64,000 nucleotides of DNA from Asticcacaulis endophyticus (GTDB lineage Bacteria > Pseudomonadota > Alphaproteobacteria > Caulobacterales > Caulobacteraceae). The notes below the pieces were generated by a model. That model saw only the letters and a list, made by a program, of their open reading frames with translations, did no database searches and was not told where the DNA came from. Positions 25,722-35,291 of the stretch are shown here, one piece after another; within the stretch, counting starts at the first letter, position 1, and each line of letters starts with the position of its first letter. Location of the stretch: contig NZ_BMZB01000003.1 in assembly GCF_014652575.1 (NCBI RefSeq), positions 372,001-436,000 of the forward strand, read 5' to 3'. A program made the translations under genes and the position numbers.

Positions 25722-26468
25722 CTAATCCATACTGCGCTGGGTATCATCCAGCGCCATACGAACCAGCGATTCCATGCACCAGCGCGCCAGCCCGACATCC
25801 TGCGCCACAATCGCGTCGAACACCTTGATATGATCCGGCATAGGGTCACGCGGCAGGGCGTTGCGCCGTTGCTTAAAGCGCGTCGACCAGGTAATCGCCG
25901 CCCCTATCGACGTACTGAGCGACACCAGCGCCTCATTATGGGTGGCGGTAATCAGGGCATGGTGAAAATCGATATCACCCTTGCGCCCCGCCTCGGTCGC
26001 CAGACTATATTTGGCCATGCGCTCAAGGCCGTCTGCCATGTCTTTTATTTGCGCATCAGTGCGGCGCAGGGCGGCCAATCCCGCCCCTGCAGGTTCGGTG
26101 ATCAGGCGCAGTTCAAACAAGCCTTTGATGAAATCCTCGGACGGTTCCGTCTCAAACATCCAGCCGAGCACATCAGGGTCCAGAATGTTCCAGCGCGACC
26201 TCTGCGTCACCCGCGTGCCGGCCTTGGGACGGCTCTCGACCATGCCCTTAGCGGCCAGAATGCGGATGGCCTCGCGGTAGGCCGAACGCGATATATTAAG
26301 CGTGCCACTCGACTCGATCTCTGACGGCAAAATCGTGCCGGGCGGATGGATATTCTTTAGAATATCGACCGCCAGCCGGTGCGCCAGCGCCCCGTGCAGC
26401 CGCTCCGGTGAGCCGTCCGCCCCCATGTCGCCCGCTCCGGCAAAGCTGTCGTTCAGGTCATCCATCAT
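25722..26468 (-). CDS. GntR/FadR-family (FCD) regulator of the arabinan locus
   Basis: A 248-residue transcription factor. The winged helix-turn-helix lies at about residues 28-95 (LPSEIESSGTLNISRSAYREA, KGMVESRPKAGTRV). The FCD ligand domain follows, with metal-binding residues in DIDFHHALITATHNEAL. The gene starts inside the stop of the GH43 gene (four-base ATGA overlap), so it belongs to the receptor-GH43 unit and probably represses it. FadR-type regulators bind TnGTnnnACnA; TGGTCTGACAA at 30712-30722 fits that pattern. The effector is likely arabinose or a derived sugar acid. Confidence 0.92.
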   Translation of the reverse strand: MMDDLNDSFAGAGDMGADGSPERLHGALAHRLAVDILKNIHPPGTILPSEIESSGTLNISRSAYREAIRILAAKGMVESRPKAGTRVTQRSRWNILDPDVLGWMFETEPSEDFIKGLFELRLITEPAGAGLAALRRTDAQIKDMADGLERMAKYSLATEAGRKGDIDFHHALITATHNEALVSLSTSIGAAITWSTRFKQRRNALPRDPMPDHIKVFDAIVAQDVGLARWCMESLVRMALDDTQRSMD

Positions 26469-27469
26469 GACGCCACCGGCCAGCCATCGGCGGTCCAGGT
26501 TAGTGTATTAATGCGCAAGGTCGCACGCCCGCCATTCTGGCCGTCATAGGCGTGATAGACAATATAATCGCGGCCTTCATCGCCGAAGACATCGCAGTGC
26601 CCCGGCCCTTTCCAACGTCCCGACGGATCAAGATCGGCATGGAGCACAATCCGTCCGCCCCCGTCTTTCATGGGCTTACCCCGATCATCTACATAAGAAC
26701 CGGTCACGGATTTCGATCGCCCCACCACCGTATGGTAGGTGGAATTGACACCCCGGCAGCAGAAGTCATAGGACACAAACAGGTAATAATACTCCCCGCG
26801 CTTAAAGATCACCGGCGCTTCGACCGCCCCCGGTGAATCGCGCTTGACCAGTGAGCGCGGCAAGGCACCGGGTTTTTTGAGTTTGCCGGTAGTCGGATCG
26901 AGTTCGGCCAGCTTTATGCCGCTCCAGAAACTGCCCCAGCTCAGCCAATGGCGGCCATCGTCATCGATAAAGGCGTGGCTGTCGATGGCATTATGGTCAC
27001 TGCGGGCCTCAGAACGCACCACAACACCGTCATCGCGCCAGCCAAACTCAGGTCGTGTGGTATCCAGCGTCGGTGTCGATAACATCGCAATACGGGAGGT
27101 GTTCTTGCCGAACATCGACAGCGAATAATAAAGCCTGTAGCGGCCTTCGGTATAGATGATATCCGGCGCCCACGCGCCGCGGGTGTCGGGCAATTCATCC
27201 TTAACCCACGCCGGAAACTGCGTCATCACGGCCCCTTTAAGCTCCCAGTTGATGAGATCCTTAGAGGTGCGCCAGTGGATCGCCCCCGGCCCTTCGTTCA
27301 GGCGCGAGGTGGAAAATATGTGATAGAGGCCCTCGGCCTTGATGATGCACGGATCATGCACCGGCGACAGATTGCCCGTCAGACGTTCACTGGACGGAGC
27401 TGCGCTAATGGCACTGGCCGGAACCACCGCCCCGCATAAGGCCATAAGGGCTTGCCTGCGGTCAAACAT
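26465..27469 (-). CDS. GH43 arabinan endo-1,5-alpha-L-arabinosidase-like enzyme with Tat-type signal
   Basis: A 334-residue five-bladed beta-propeller glycosidase. The inverting catalytic triad is visible as the Asp in SPVHDPCIIK (general base), the Asp of AIDSHAFID (pKa modulator) and the Glu of PGAVEAPVIF (general acid). RGAWAPDIIY is characteristic of the arabinanase branch. The N-terminus MFDRRQALMALCGAVVP has a twin-arginine pattern, so export by Tat as a folded protein is plausible. A strong GGAGG lies about seven bases upstream of the start. It follows the TonB receptor gene and a terminator-like hairpin, and overlaps the GntR gene by four bases. It probably cuts arabinan or arabino-oligosaccharides at or inside the outer membrane. 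Confidence 0.9.
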   Translation of the reverse strand: MFDRRQALMALCGAVVPASAISAAPSSERLTGNLSPVHDPCIIKAEGLYHIFSTSRLNEGPGAIHWRTSKDLINWELKGAVMTQFPAWVKDELPDTRGAWAPDIIYTEGRYRLYYSLSMFGKNTSRIAMLSTPTLDTTRPEFGWRDDGVVVRSEARSDHNAIDSHAFIDDDGRHWLSWGSFWSGIKLAELDPTTGKLKKPGALPRSLVKRDSPGAVEAPVIFKRGEYYYLFVSYDFCCRGVNSTYHTVVGRSKSVTGSYVDDRGKPMKDGGGRIVLHADLDPSGRWKGPGHCDVFGDEGRDYIVYHAYDGQNGGRATLRINTLTWTADGWPVAS

Positions 27470-27485
27470 TGGAAGCCTCCATCCG

Positions 27486-27523
27486 AAATAAAAGGGGCGC
27501 TGAACCTTTGGGGAACAGCGCCC
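27486..27523 (-). terminator. Intrinsic terminator/attenuator between TonB receptor and GH43
   Basis: On the minus strand GGGCGCTG (27523-27516) pairs with CAGCGCCC (27502-27495), followed by CTTTTATTT. It begins about 30 bases past the receptor stop and ends 17 bases before the GH43 start. There is no room for a separate GH43 promoter after it, so partial read-through is implied. Confidence 0.8.
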
Positions 27524-27552
27524 AGTGACCAGAGGATACTTTCTGGGGAAGG

Positions 27553-30411
27553 CTAGTTAAGTCTCCAGCGCAGACCAACGGCGAACTGACGGCTCCAAAG
27601 GCCACTGACGTGATTATGGGTGTCAGGGCCGCCTGAGCTACCAAACGCATAGTAGTTCTGACCGATTTCGTTGGTCAGGTTAATAGCATCGAACGAGATC
27701 GACAGTTTATCGGTCACATCGTAATTGACCTGAAGGTCGAGGCTCTTTTCAGGGCGGTTCCATACACCAAGCGGATTAGCAAAAAGCCGCGCTTCGTTGA
27801 AGGCCAGGAAGTCATCGCGCCAGACATATGACAGACGACCGCCGATCGGGCCTTTTTCGTATGCCGCCGTCACATTATAGGAGAACTCCGACACCCCGAA
27901 GAAGGATGACTGATCTTCACCAATTTTTACAGGCGCCGCACCTGATGTGTCATAAAGCGGAATATTCTGCGATGAGTCCAGCCATGTGGCGCTGGCTTGA
28001 ACGCCCAAACCGTCCAGCAAACCCGGAAGATCAGGGAAGTAAGTCAGGCCCAGTTCCATGCCTTCAAGCACACCGTTGGACGCATTGTCAGGGCGGCTGA
28101 TAAGGAAGGTGGTCGTATCTTCGGAAAGGCCAGTCTCATCTTCTGGAATAGTGACCAGCAGAGGTGAGGTAATGACCAGCCCCTCGATTTCGCGCTTGAA
28201 AAATGTCAGGTGCACAACGCTGTCCGGTGCGAAGTACCATTCCACGGCCAGATCCTGGTTCTTCGACTCGGTCGGCGCAAGCTCAGGATTCCCCCGTGAA
28301 CCCGACCCGCGACCGATATTCGAAAGGTCACCGGTCAAGGTATAGTTCGGGTTCAGGGCGCCAAAGTCCGGACGACGCAGGGTCTCACCATAGTTATAGC
28401 GCAGACGCACACTATCGGTCAGGTCATAACGCAGCGTAAAGCTGGGTAGCAAACGCCGAACCGAAGCGGAATCCGATGACACCCGGCCCGTTCCCCTATC
28501 AACAAAGGTCATGTCCGTATCGACCTTGACATAGCGCAGACCGGCATTGACAAGAAGCGTGCGTCCGAAGATTTGGGGTTCGATATCGGCCATGATATAG
28601 GCCGATTGCGTCACTTCCTGAACGTCGAAATCTTCGGTCAGGTTGATACCTGAACTGGTGACGATTTGGCCTGTTCTCACTTGCCCACTGTCACGGTAAG
28701 TCGCTCTGATTGTATCGGCATTGGCATATAGATAACGCCCGTCCGGCAAGACCCAAGATTGAGGAACATCAGCTTCGCCATCAAAGAAACCGCTGTTCTG
28801 GAATAAGGATTCCGCTGGCAGCGTACTGAGCGAGCGATTCAACCGGCCTGCATCCTGCCCCCAGAATGAATGAGTGGCACCACGGTCATCATAGCGAATA
28901 CCAAAGCTGACATTCCTTAGCACAGTGTCATCCGGCTTCCAGTCGGCGTCCAAAGACACCGTTAAGGCATCGCCCTCATCGCGGTTGATATTGTCATAAA
29001 GCTCAGCCACCGACCAACGCGTCGGGTCAGTCAAGGCATTTGGGTCTGTAAAGATGTAAGCAGGTAAACCATCCTTGGCATTAAAATCGATCACCACATC
29101 ATGGCCGGCCTGATCGGTGCGCATTGCAAAAAAGTCTGACTGGAAATCACTCTTCTGCCAGGATAGGTCACCGACTACGGTCAGGTTGTGCGGCAGATTC
29201 CACTTACCATTCAGAGCATAGACATGCGTATCGGTCTTTTGCTTAGTGTAGTCTGATGAGTTGAAGCCATAGACGTCATTGACGGTGCGCGATTTGATGA
29301 TGTTTGTACCGGGGAACAACTCAAAGGTCGACGCCGGATTGGCGCCAACAGATCCCCACCAGTCAACGAACGTAAACAGCATCGAATTGAAGATTTCGTT
29401 GCGATAACCTTCGTAGAAATATTCAAAGGTATATTCAGACCAGTCGTTGGGACGCCATTGTAAAGCGGCATTTACGGCAGGGCGCTCACGGTCACCGTAA
29501 AGATCGGTCGCAATCATGGCATCGCGCGCCAGATAGTAAGGTGTCGCTACCCCGTCAACCAAAAGGGTAGAACCCGGCGCATAAGGCAGCCCGTTTTCGA
29601 GACCTGTTGGCCAGGGCGAACGAGGATTATCTGGGAATAGACGCTCAAGCGGCACAAAACCCGCAGGAGGATTTTCGGTCAGGAACGGCACCATCGCCCC
29701 GACATTCAGATCCTGGTTGCGGTATTTCGTGCGCGAGTATGATACGTTCAGCAGAGCACCGACTTCGCCCGCACCCGTATCCCAGCGATTAGAAATCAGG
29801 GCGCTCATGTTCGGGTTATATTCGCCCGCCTGCTCATGATAGACGCCGCGCGCCGCTGCCGAGATCTGAAGGCCCTTGAAGTTGAACGGGCGGTGCGTGG
29901 ATACATCGATCTGACCGGCGATGCCGGTTTCGATCTGATCAGAGGTGCGGGTCTTGAACACATCAATCCGGTTGATCAGGTTGGCCGGAATGTCCTGCAA
30001 AGCCAACTGACGGCCTGTGCCGGTGAACACGAAACGACCATTCCAGGTGGTCGTGATATCTGGCATACCGCGGATCGAAATACCCGACACTTCGCCACCG
30101 GCACGGTTGGTGACCTGAACGCCCGGCACACGTTGCAGCGCTTCGACCACGTTGTTGTCAGGCAGCTTACCGATGTCTTCAGCGATGACTGAATCGACGA
30201 TCTGGACTGAGCGGCGCTTGACTGCGACCGCCTTAGCCATACTGGCGCGCACGCCGGTGACGACCACTTCGGTGACATCCTCAGTAGCTTCGGGAGCGGT
30301 GGTTGTGTCCTGCGCAAACGCCTGACCGGCAATGACGCCCGCCACCAGCGCGACCATGCCGACGCCGGAGCGCAGATATGCCTTTTTCAGGCCTTTGACG
30401 CTGTTGTTCAT
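27553..30411 (-). CDS. TonB-dependent receptor for arabino-oligosaccharides (Xanthomonas/Caulobacter type)
   Basis: A 952-residue outer-membrane receptor. The signal peptide ends at GQAFAQ, followed by the TonB box TEVVVTGVRASM. The plug contains IAEDIGKLPDNNVVEALQRVPGV and ISIRGMPDITTTWNGR, typical of the large TonB-Xanth-Caul family devoted to plant oligosaccharides. The barrel ends with AVGLRWRLN. It is the first gene of the unit with GH43, GntR, exported GH51 and lectin, and lies downstream of an AT-rich control region with several TGTCTGA words. The role as arabinan-oligosaccharide importer is inferred from the neighbours. No STN domain is present. Confidence 0.93.
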   Translation of the reverse strand: MNNSVKGLKKAYLRSGVGMVALVAGVIAGQAFAQDTTTAPEATEDVTEVVVTGVRASMAKAVAVKRRSVQIVDSVIAEDIGKLPDNNVVEALQRVPGVQVTNRAGGEVSGISIRGMPDITTTWNGRFVFTGTGRQLALQDIPANLINRIDVFKTRTSDQIETGIAGQIDVSTHRPFNFKGLQISAAARGVYHEQAGEYNPNMSALISNRWDTGAGEVGALLNVSYSRTKYRNQDLNVGAMVPFLTENPPAGFVPLERLFPDNPRSPWPTGLENGLPYAPGSTLLVDGVATPYYLARDAMIATDLYGDRERPAVNAALQWRPNDWSEYTFEYFYEGYRNEIFNSMLFTFVDWWGSVGANPASTFELFPGTNIIKSRTVNDVYGFNSSDYTKQKTDTHVYALNGKWNLPHNLTVVGDLSWQKSDFQSDFFAMRTDQAGHDVVIDFNAKDGLPAYIFTDPNALTDPTRWSVAELYDNINRDEGDALTVSLDADWKPDDTVLRNVSFGIRYDDRGATHSFWGQDAGRLNRSLSTLPAESLFQNSGFFDGEADVPQSWVLPDGRYLYANADTIRATYRDSGQVRTGQIVTSSGINLTEDFDVQEVTQSAYIMADIEPQIFGRTLLVNAGLRYVKVDTDMTFVDRGTGRVSSDSASVRRLLPSFTLRYDLTDSVRLRYNYGETLRRPDFGALNPNYTLTGDLSNIGRGSGSRGNPELAPTESKNQDLAVEWYFAPDSVVHLTFFKREIEGLVITSPLLVTIPEDETGLSEDTTTFLISRPDNASNGVLEGMELGLTYFPDLPGLLDGLGVQASATWLDSSQNIPLYDTSGAAPVKIGEDQSSFFGVSEFSYNVTAAYEKGPIGGRLSYVWRDDFLAFNEARLFANPLGVWNRPEKSLDLQVNYDVTDKLSISFDAINLTNEIGQNYYAFGSSGGPDTHNHVSGLWSRQFAVGLRWRLN

Positions 30412-30742
30412 TTGATGTGTTCCCTGGTTTATAGCGTTTCCGGTTCACCGGACTCACGCCTTTATTTGTCAGGGTAGAATTGTCTGACATAAAACCAGAG
30501 TCAAGAACAATATTCAGACATAATGTTCGCTTTCTGAGGGTAGAGACTACAGTGTATCTATCTCGCAACGGATATTGACATAGTTATTTTTTACACATGA
30601 AATCATACTTTATACTTTTTATTCAAGAAATACCGCGACGCAGCAACTTGTCAGTTAAAATTACAAATAAAAAAAGCTGCCGCAACATTTCATAATGAAT
30701 CGACAGTCTATTTGTCAGACCAAAAATCGTGGTTGGTCAGGT
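30412..30742 (-). promoter_or_regulatory. Control region of the arabinan receptor operon
   Basis: A 331-bp AT-rich gap. On the minus strand TTGACT (30504-30499) and AATTCT (30481-30476) form a possible promoter with a 17-bp spacer. The candidate operator ATTGTCTGACAT (30479-30490) overlaps its -10 side. Further TGTCTGA words are at 30514-30520 (minus) and within TGGTCTGACAA (30722-30712, minus), which matches the FadR-family pattern TnGTnnnACnA. The same word occurs upstream of the ABC importer (36482-36488). Confidence 0.5.
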
Positions 30743-32257
30743 CTATTGCTGAGTTTCAATAGCAAAGACATTCCATGACTGCGGCTTAAGCTGTGCTGTG
30801 AGCCGGCTACCCTTTACAGTCGCCGAGCCATTGGGTACCGGTTTAATGACTTCATTATCTTTGGTATTTACGATTTTCAGATCCGCATGATGCAATTCGG
30901 TGGCGGCAACCAGAGCCAGCCCCGCGCCCATACCGCGCAGATCGATGTCTAACTCCATCGCGTCTTCGGTCGACCGGTTGAGCGCATAGATGGCCACATG
31001 GCCGGTTTGCGGGTCACGCACCGCCGCGGTCAACAGATGCGGAATATCGCCTTGGGACTTGGTCTCAAACGTGGTGGTGTCGACCTTCAGGCGCAGCACC
31101 TCACCATGGCCCAGCCGTGTGCAGTCAGCTATCGGGTGAAAAATGGTCTGACGCCAGGCCGGACCGCCGGTTTCGGTCATGATCGGGCCAATGACATTGA
31201 CTAACTGCGCCAGACACCCGGCCTTAAGGCGGTCGGCGTGGTTTATCATGACAATCAGCGCACCACCAACCACCAGCGCGTCCTCAAAATTATAGATTTC
31301 TTCGAGCAACGGCGGCGCCTTGGGCCAGCCCGGCTTTTTCAGATCATCCGGCGTATGGGCCTTATACCAGACATTCCATTCATCGAGCGACAGCATGATG
31401 CGCTTGGTGGATCGGCGACTAGCGGCGACCGCATCAGCAATGGCGGCCACTTCGGTGATGAAATAATCGAGCGCCTCGATCTCGGCAAAGAACTCTTTGA
31501 TGTCATTGCCATCATTGCGCATGTAATGATGCAGGGAAATATAATCGACCTGATCAAAGCAGGTATCGAGCACTTCATATTCCCACTTGCCGTAGGTCGG
31601 CATCAGGCGCTGGGATGAGCCACAGGCGGTCAGTTCAATCGACGGATCAACCCACTTCATGACCTTGCCCGTTTCCTGCGCGATACGGCCATATTCGTGG
31701 GCGGTCTTGGCGCAGGTCTGCCACGGCCCGTCCATTTCGTTGCCGAGGCACCAGAACTTGATGTTGTGCGGCTCCGTGAAGCCATGAGAAATGCGCAAAT
31801 CAGAATAGTAGGTGCCGCCGGGATGGTTGCAGTATTCCAGAAAATGACGCGCCTCATCCGGCCCGCGCGTCCCCAGATTTACGGCAAACATCGGCTGGAC
31901 TCCGGCTTCCTTGCACCAGACCATAAATTCGTTGGTGCCAAATTCGTTGGTTTCCGTTGAATGCCATGCCAGATCGAGCTTGATCGGACGGTTTTCCTTT
32001 GGACCCACCCCGTCTTCCCAGTCATAGCCGCTCAGGAAATTGCCACCGGGATAGCGCACGATAGTCGGCCCCAATTCGCGGGTCAGGGCCATGACATCCT
32101 GACGAAAGCCGTTGGCATCGGCGGTCGGATGACCGGGTTCATAGATGCCGCCATAGACACACCTACCCATATGCTCAACGAAGGTGCCAAACAGGCGGCG
32201 ATCCAACTTGGATATGACGAAATCAGCATCAGCGATGACGGTGGCTTTGAGGGTCAT
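30743..32257 (-). CDS. abfA: Cytoplasmic GH51 alpha-L-arabinofuranosidase
   Basis: A 504-residue intracellular arabinofuranosidase that would finish off imported arabino-oligosaccharides to L-arabinose. No signal peptide (starts MTLKATVIADADFVIS). The acid/base Glu is in FWCLGNEMDGPW (E174) and the nucleophile in LSLDEWNVWYK (E293). IVRYPGGNFLSGYDWEDG is the conserved GH51 block. It follows the solute-binding-protein gene by nine bases and is the last gene of the ABC importer operon, which places it in the cytoplasm next to the transport step. It is clearly distinct from the exported GH51 at 24111-25691. Confidence 0.95.
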   Translation of the reverse strand: MTLKATVIADADFVISKLDRRLFGTFVEHMGRCVYGGIYEPGHPTADANGFRQDVMALTRELGPTIVRYPGGNFLSGYDWEDGVGPKENRPIKLDLAWHSTETNEFGTNEFMVWCKEAGVQPMFAVNLGTRGPDEARHFLEYCNHPGGTYYSDLRISHGFTEPHNIKFWCLGNEMDGPWQTCAKTAHEYGRIAQETGKVMKWVDPSIELTACGSSQRLMPTYGKWEYEVLDTCFDQVDYISLHHYMRNDGNDIKEFFAEIEALDYFITEVAAIADAVAASRRSTKRIMLSLDEWNVWYKAHTPDDLKKPGWPKAPPLLEEIYNFEDALVVGGALIVMINHADRLKAGCLAQLVNVIGPIMTETGGPAWRQTIFHPIADCTRLGHGEVLRLKVDTTTFETKSQGDIPHLLTAAVRDPQTGHVAIYALNRSTEDAMELDIDLRGMGAGLALVAATELHHADLKIVNTKDNEVIKPVPNGSATVKGSRLTAQLKPQSWNVFAIETQQ

Positions 32258-32266
32258 GACGGTCTC

Positions 32267-33580
32267 TCACAGAAGATGGAACAGCAGATCATTGGTACGA
32301 GTTTCGGCGTCAGTCAGCGCCTGTTCGATCGGTTTATGGCCGGCAATGGCCGAAAACAGCTCATCGCCGATGATGTCCTGAATGGCGAACTGGCGCTGAA
32401 CCTCGGACGGCAAAGTCCTGCCAATCTCCGACAGGGCGACAATATCGCGCCGGTGCGGCAGGCTCAGATATTGCGGCGATTGCGCCACGGCCTGAACGGT
32501 CGGCAGGTGGCCGGTGCGCGACCAGTCATAATTATGGTCATAAAGGAATTTCAGGAAGCGCCGAACGGCTTCGTTCTGAGTCGGCGTGCGCTCGCGGTTC
32601 GAGACCACCCAGGCATGGCCATCGACATAGGCAGCCTGCTCCGGCCCAAACAGCATGGGATACGGTTTTACGGTATAGGATTTATAGAGCGGCTGCCCCG
32701 GCGTGTTGGCCTCGGCTTCATAGGCGCCAATCATCCATGTACCGACGAGGTAAACCCCGCCCTGCCCGTTCATGAACCCTTGGGTCGCCGACGAATAATC
32801 CTGATCCTTTGTGGTTAGGCTTTCATCATAGATTTGCTTGAACAAGGCGACGATGCGACGGGCTTCGGGGGTGTTGAGGCGGATATGTTTCGGGTCTTCG
32901 AAAAACGCCGCCTTTTGGTTCATCAGATAGGTATAGAGGTTGCGGGTATAGGCCGCGCGCTCATTGATCATCGACTGAACGAAATAGGGTTTTCCGGTCG
33001 CGGCCTTGAACTGGCGCGCCTGAGCCAGCAGGTCTTCGGGCGTGCGTGGCAGGATGGGTTCACCGTCTCTCATCAATCCGGCTTTGGCGAACAAACCCGT
33101 GTTGATGTGCCACAACGGCGTCCAATTATCGAACGGCAGGCCGTAAAGCTCATTTTTGATGGTTACCCCCTGACGGGCTGCGGGGGTAAAAGCCTTGGCC
33201 GTAACTCCGACCTGCGCCAGTTCGGCGGTCAACGGCACGATCAGACCGCGTGACTGATAATCGGGCATAGATGACATGTGAATCGACACCACATCCGGCG
33301 GATTACCGGCGGCATATTGCGCCGATAACTGATCATAACCCGGCCAGGCAACGATGTTTACGGTCAGGTCTATGTCGGGATTTTCACGCTCGAATTGGTC
33401 GATCAGGCCGGTCAGGATTTCGCATTCGCCATCAGGGTTACGCAGAGGCGCCTGATCGCGCGGCACATTGGCACGGCATTCTCCAAAGATGCGCTGCACC
33501 GTAACATGGGTGCGCTCGTCTTTGGGAGAGCAAGCCGAAATCGCCAACGCCATTATTAAAAGAGACACGAGTGTCTTCAT
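32267..33580 (-). CDS. ABC importer solute-binding lipoprotein (sugar type)
   Basis: A 437-residue family 1 extracellular solute-binding protein. MKTLVSLLIMALAISAC carries a lipobox (C17). The start at 33580 overlaps the permease stop by four bases; a longer in-frame opening would run deep into the permease gene and lacks a signal sequence. Fold signatures include DQFERENPDIDLTVNIVAW and PDVVSIHMSSMPDY in the first lobe and GGVYLVGTWMIGAYEAE. It is tethered in the periplasm and should deliver arabinose or arabino-oligosaccharides to the two permeases. Specificity comes only from context. Confidence 0.92.
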   Translation of the reverse strand: MKTLVSLLIMALAISACSPKDERTHVTVQRIFGECRANVPRDQAPLRNPDGECEILTGLIDQFERENPDIDLTVNIVAWPGYDQLSAQYAAGNPPDVVSIHMSSMPDYQSRGLIVPLTAELAQVGVTAKAFTPAARQGVTIKNELYGLPFDNWTPLWHINTGLFAKAGLMRDGEPILPRTPEDLLAQARQFKAATGKPYFVQSMINERAAYTRNLYTYLMNQKAAFFEDPKHIRLNTPEARRIVALFKQIYDESLTTKDQDYSSATQGFMNGQGGVYLVGTWMIGAYEAEANTPGQPLYKSYTVKPYPMLFGPEQAAYVDGHAWVVSNRERTPTQNEAVRRFLKFLYDHNYDWSRTGHLPTVQAVAQSPQYLSLPHRRDIVALSEIGRTLPSEVQRQFAIQDIIGDELFSAIAGHKPIEQALTDAETRTNDLLFHLL

Positions 33581-34413
33581 CGTACCGCTGCCCCGGCGAC
33601 GGCGCGCACAATATATTTCTGGAAGATGATATAGACGATCAGGATCGGCAGAGACGCAAACACCGCCTGCGTCATCAGGTAGCCCAGCCCCGACGTCTGG
33701 GCGAAGTTGATCTGGGATGAAGCAATTCCGACGGTCAGCGTAAACATATCCGCCCGCGTTGCCGAAATCAGTGGCCACCAGTAATCATTCCATGACGCCA
33801 GAAATGTGAAAATCCCAAGCGTCGCCTGCGCCGGCAGGGTCAGCGGCAACAGCACCTTCCAGAAAATTTTGAACCGTGAGGCGCTATCCAGCATAGCCGC
33901 TTCATCCAGTTCTTTCGGGATCGCCTTGAAATACTGGGTCATCAGGAATACGCCGAACGGTGCGGCCAATCCCGGCAGGATCAGCCCCGGATAGGTGTTG
34001 TGCAGGTGCAAATCAGCAAACATCTGATGGCGGGTAATGATCACAGCCTGCTCAGGGATCGCGAGGCCAAACAGGACAATCAGGAATAGCTGATTGCGAA
34101 ACGGAAACTCCAGCCGCGCAAATCCGTATCCAGCCAGCGATGACAGGATCAGCACCCCAAGCGTTTGCAGGGTCGACACAAAGGCCGAATTCAGCAGCCA
34201 GCGAAACACGCCGGAATTGGCCATGATCGCGGCATAGTTTTCACCCGTATAGGGCGGATTGAACGCATTGGCGGTCGAGCGCAGCAACTCACCATTGGAT
34301 TTCAGCGACAGCATCACCGTCCAGATCAGGGGGCTGACCATGATCAGACCCAGTACGATCAGGGAAATCAAAACACCAACTTCACGCCATTTCTGGTTGC
34401 GCGAATGGCTCAT
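33577..34413 (-). CDS. ABC sugar importer permease, MalG type
   Basis: A 278-residue inner-membrane permease with about six helices. The EAA loop that docks the ATPase reads IPKELDEAAMLDSASRFKIFWKVLL in part, with the conserved EAA-x3-G-like pattern (G replaced by S). It overlaps the upstream MalF-type permease by four bases and the binding-protein gene by four bases, so the operon is translated as a coupled series. Confidence 0.94.
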   Translation of the reverse strand: MSHSRNQKWREVGVLISLIVLGLIMVSPLIWTVMLSLKSNGELLRSTANAFNPPYTGENYAAIMANSGVFRWLLNSAFVSTLQTLGVLILSSLAGYGFARLEFPFRNQLFLIVLFGLAIPEQAVIITRHQMFADLHLHNTYPGLILPGLAAPFGVFLMTQYFKAIPKELDEAAMLDSASRFKIFWKVLLPLTLPAQATLGIFTFLASWNDYWWPLISATRADMFTLTVGIASSQINFAQTSGLGYLMTQAVFASLPILIVYIIFQKYIVRAVAGAAVR

Positions 34414-35291
34414 GCGTCACCTGTGCGTTTTCTCGTCAGTAAATACTGCCCCAGTGTCACCAGCAGGATGATCGCGAACAGGATCTGCGACGCCGCCGCG
34501 GCATAGCCGATATCCCAGCGCCGGAACCCGACCTCAAAAATAAATAGGACGATTGGCCGCGATGCACCGTTCGGTCCGCCCTGTGTGATCAGTTGTGGCT
34601 GGCCAAATAACTGAAACTGCAGCACACACTGCATGATCACCACCAGCACGACCGTGCGGCTGATACTGGGTAAGGTGATGCGGGTGAGCGTCGTCCACCA
34701 CCGGCTGTTGTCGAGGGCGGCGGCTTCATAAATATCCTGCGGCACCTGCTGAAGGGCCGACAGGTACAACATCATCGGCAGGCCCAGACACCACCACACC
34801 GTAATGATCGCCATAGACCCCATAACAATGCCGGGATCGGAAAAAAACGGGATCGGCGGCAAACCAAAAACCGCCAGTATGTTGGCGACAAAACCCCCAT
34901 CAGGTATCAGCACCATCCGCCAGATCAGGGTGACGATGGTGACCGACAAAACGGATGATGAGAAAAACACGCCCCTGAAAAAGGCGGCGACGCGAGTAGA
35001 GCGATTAAGCAGCAGCGCCAGTATCAGCGGAATGATTGCCAGTGGCGGCACGCACAACAGAACAAACAAAAACGTATTGCCTACTGCCTGCAAGAATACA
35101 GGATCGGACAGCAGCCGCCCATAATTTTCCAGCCCCACAAACGTGGCCCCGCCGAACAGGTCAGCCTTAAACAGGCTCAGCCCCATGCCGGACATCAGCG
35201 GCCAGACCAAAAGCCACGCGAACACAAACATATACGGCGCCACAAACAGAAAATTGCCGAGTTGAGTTTTGGCCTTGGCGGACAGCATCAC
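34410..35291 (-). CDS. ABC sugar importer permease, MalF/UgpA type
   Basis: A 293-residue inner-membrane permease with six helices (first helix FLFVAPYMFVFAWLLVWPL). The EAA loop reads QQVPQDIYEAAALDNSRWW. It overlaps the ATPase gene upstream and the MalG-type permease downstream by four bases each. Together they form the heterodimeric membrane channel of a carbohydrate ABC importer. Confidence 0.94.
   Translation of the reverse strand: MMLSAKAKTQLGNFLFVAPYMFVFAWLLVWPLMSGMGLSLFKADLFGGATFVGLENYGRLLSDPVFLQAVGNTFLFVLLCVPPLAIIPLILALLLNRSTRVAAFFRGVFFSSSVLSVTIVTLIWRMVLIPDGGFVANILAVFGLPPIPFFSDPGIVMGSMAIITVWWCLGLPMMLYLSALQQVPQDIYEAAALDNSRWWTTLTRITLPSISRTVVLVVIMQCVLQFQLFGQPQLITQGGPNGASRPIVLFIFEVGFRRWDIGYAAAASQILFAIILLVTLGQYLLTRKRTGDA

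Noticed and set aside
33581-33778. Extension of the solute-binding protein into the permease gene
   Set aside because: The lipoprotein signal and the ATGA overlap fix the start at 33580.
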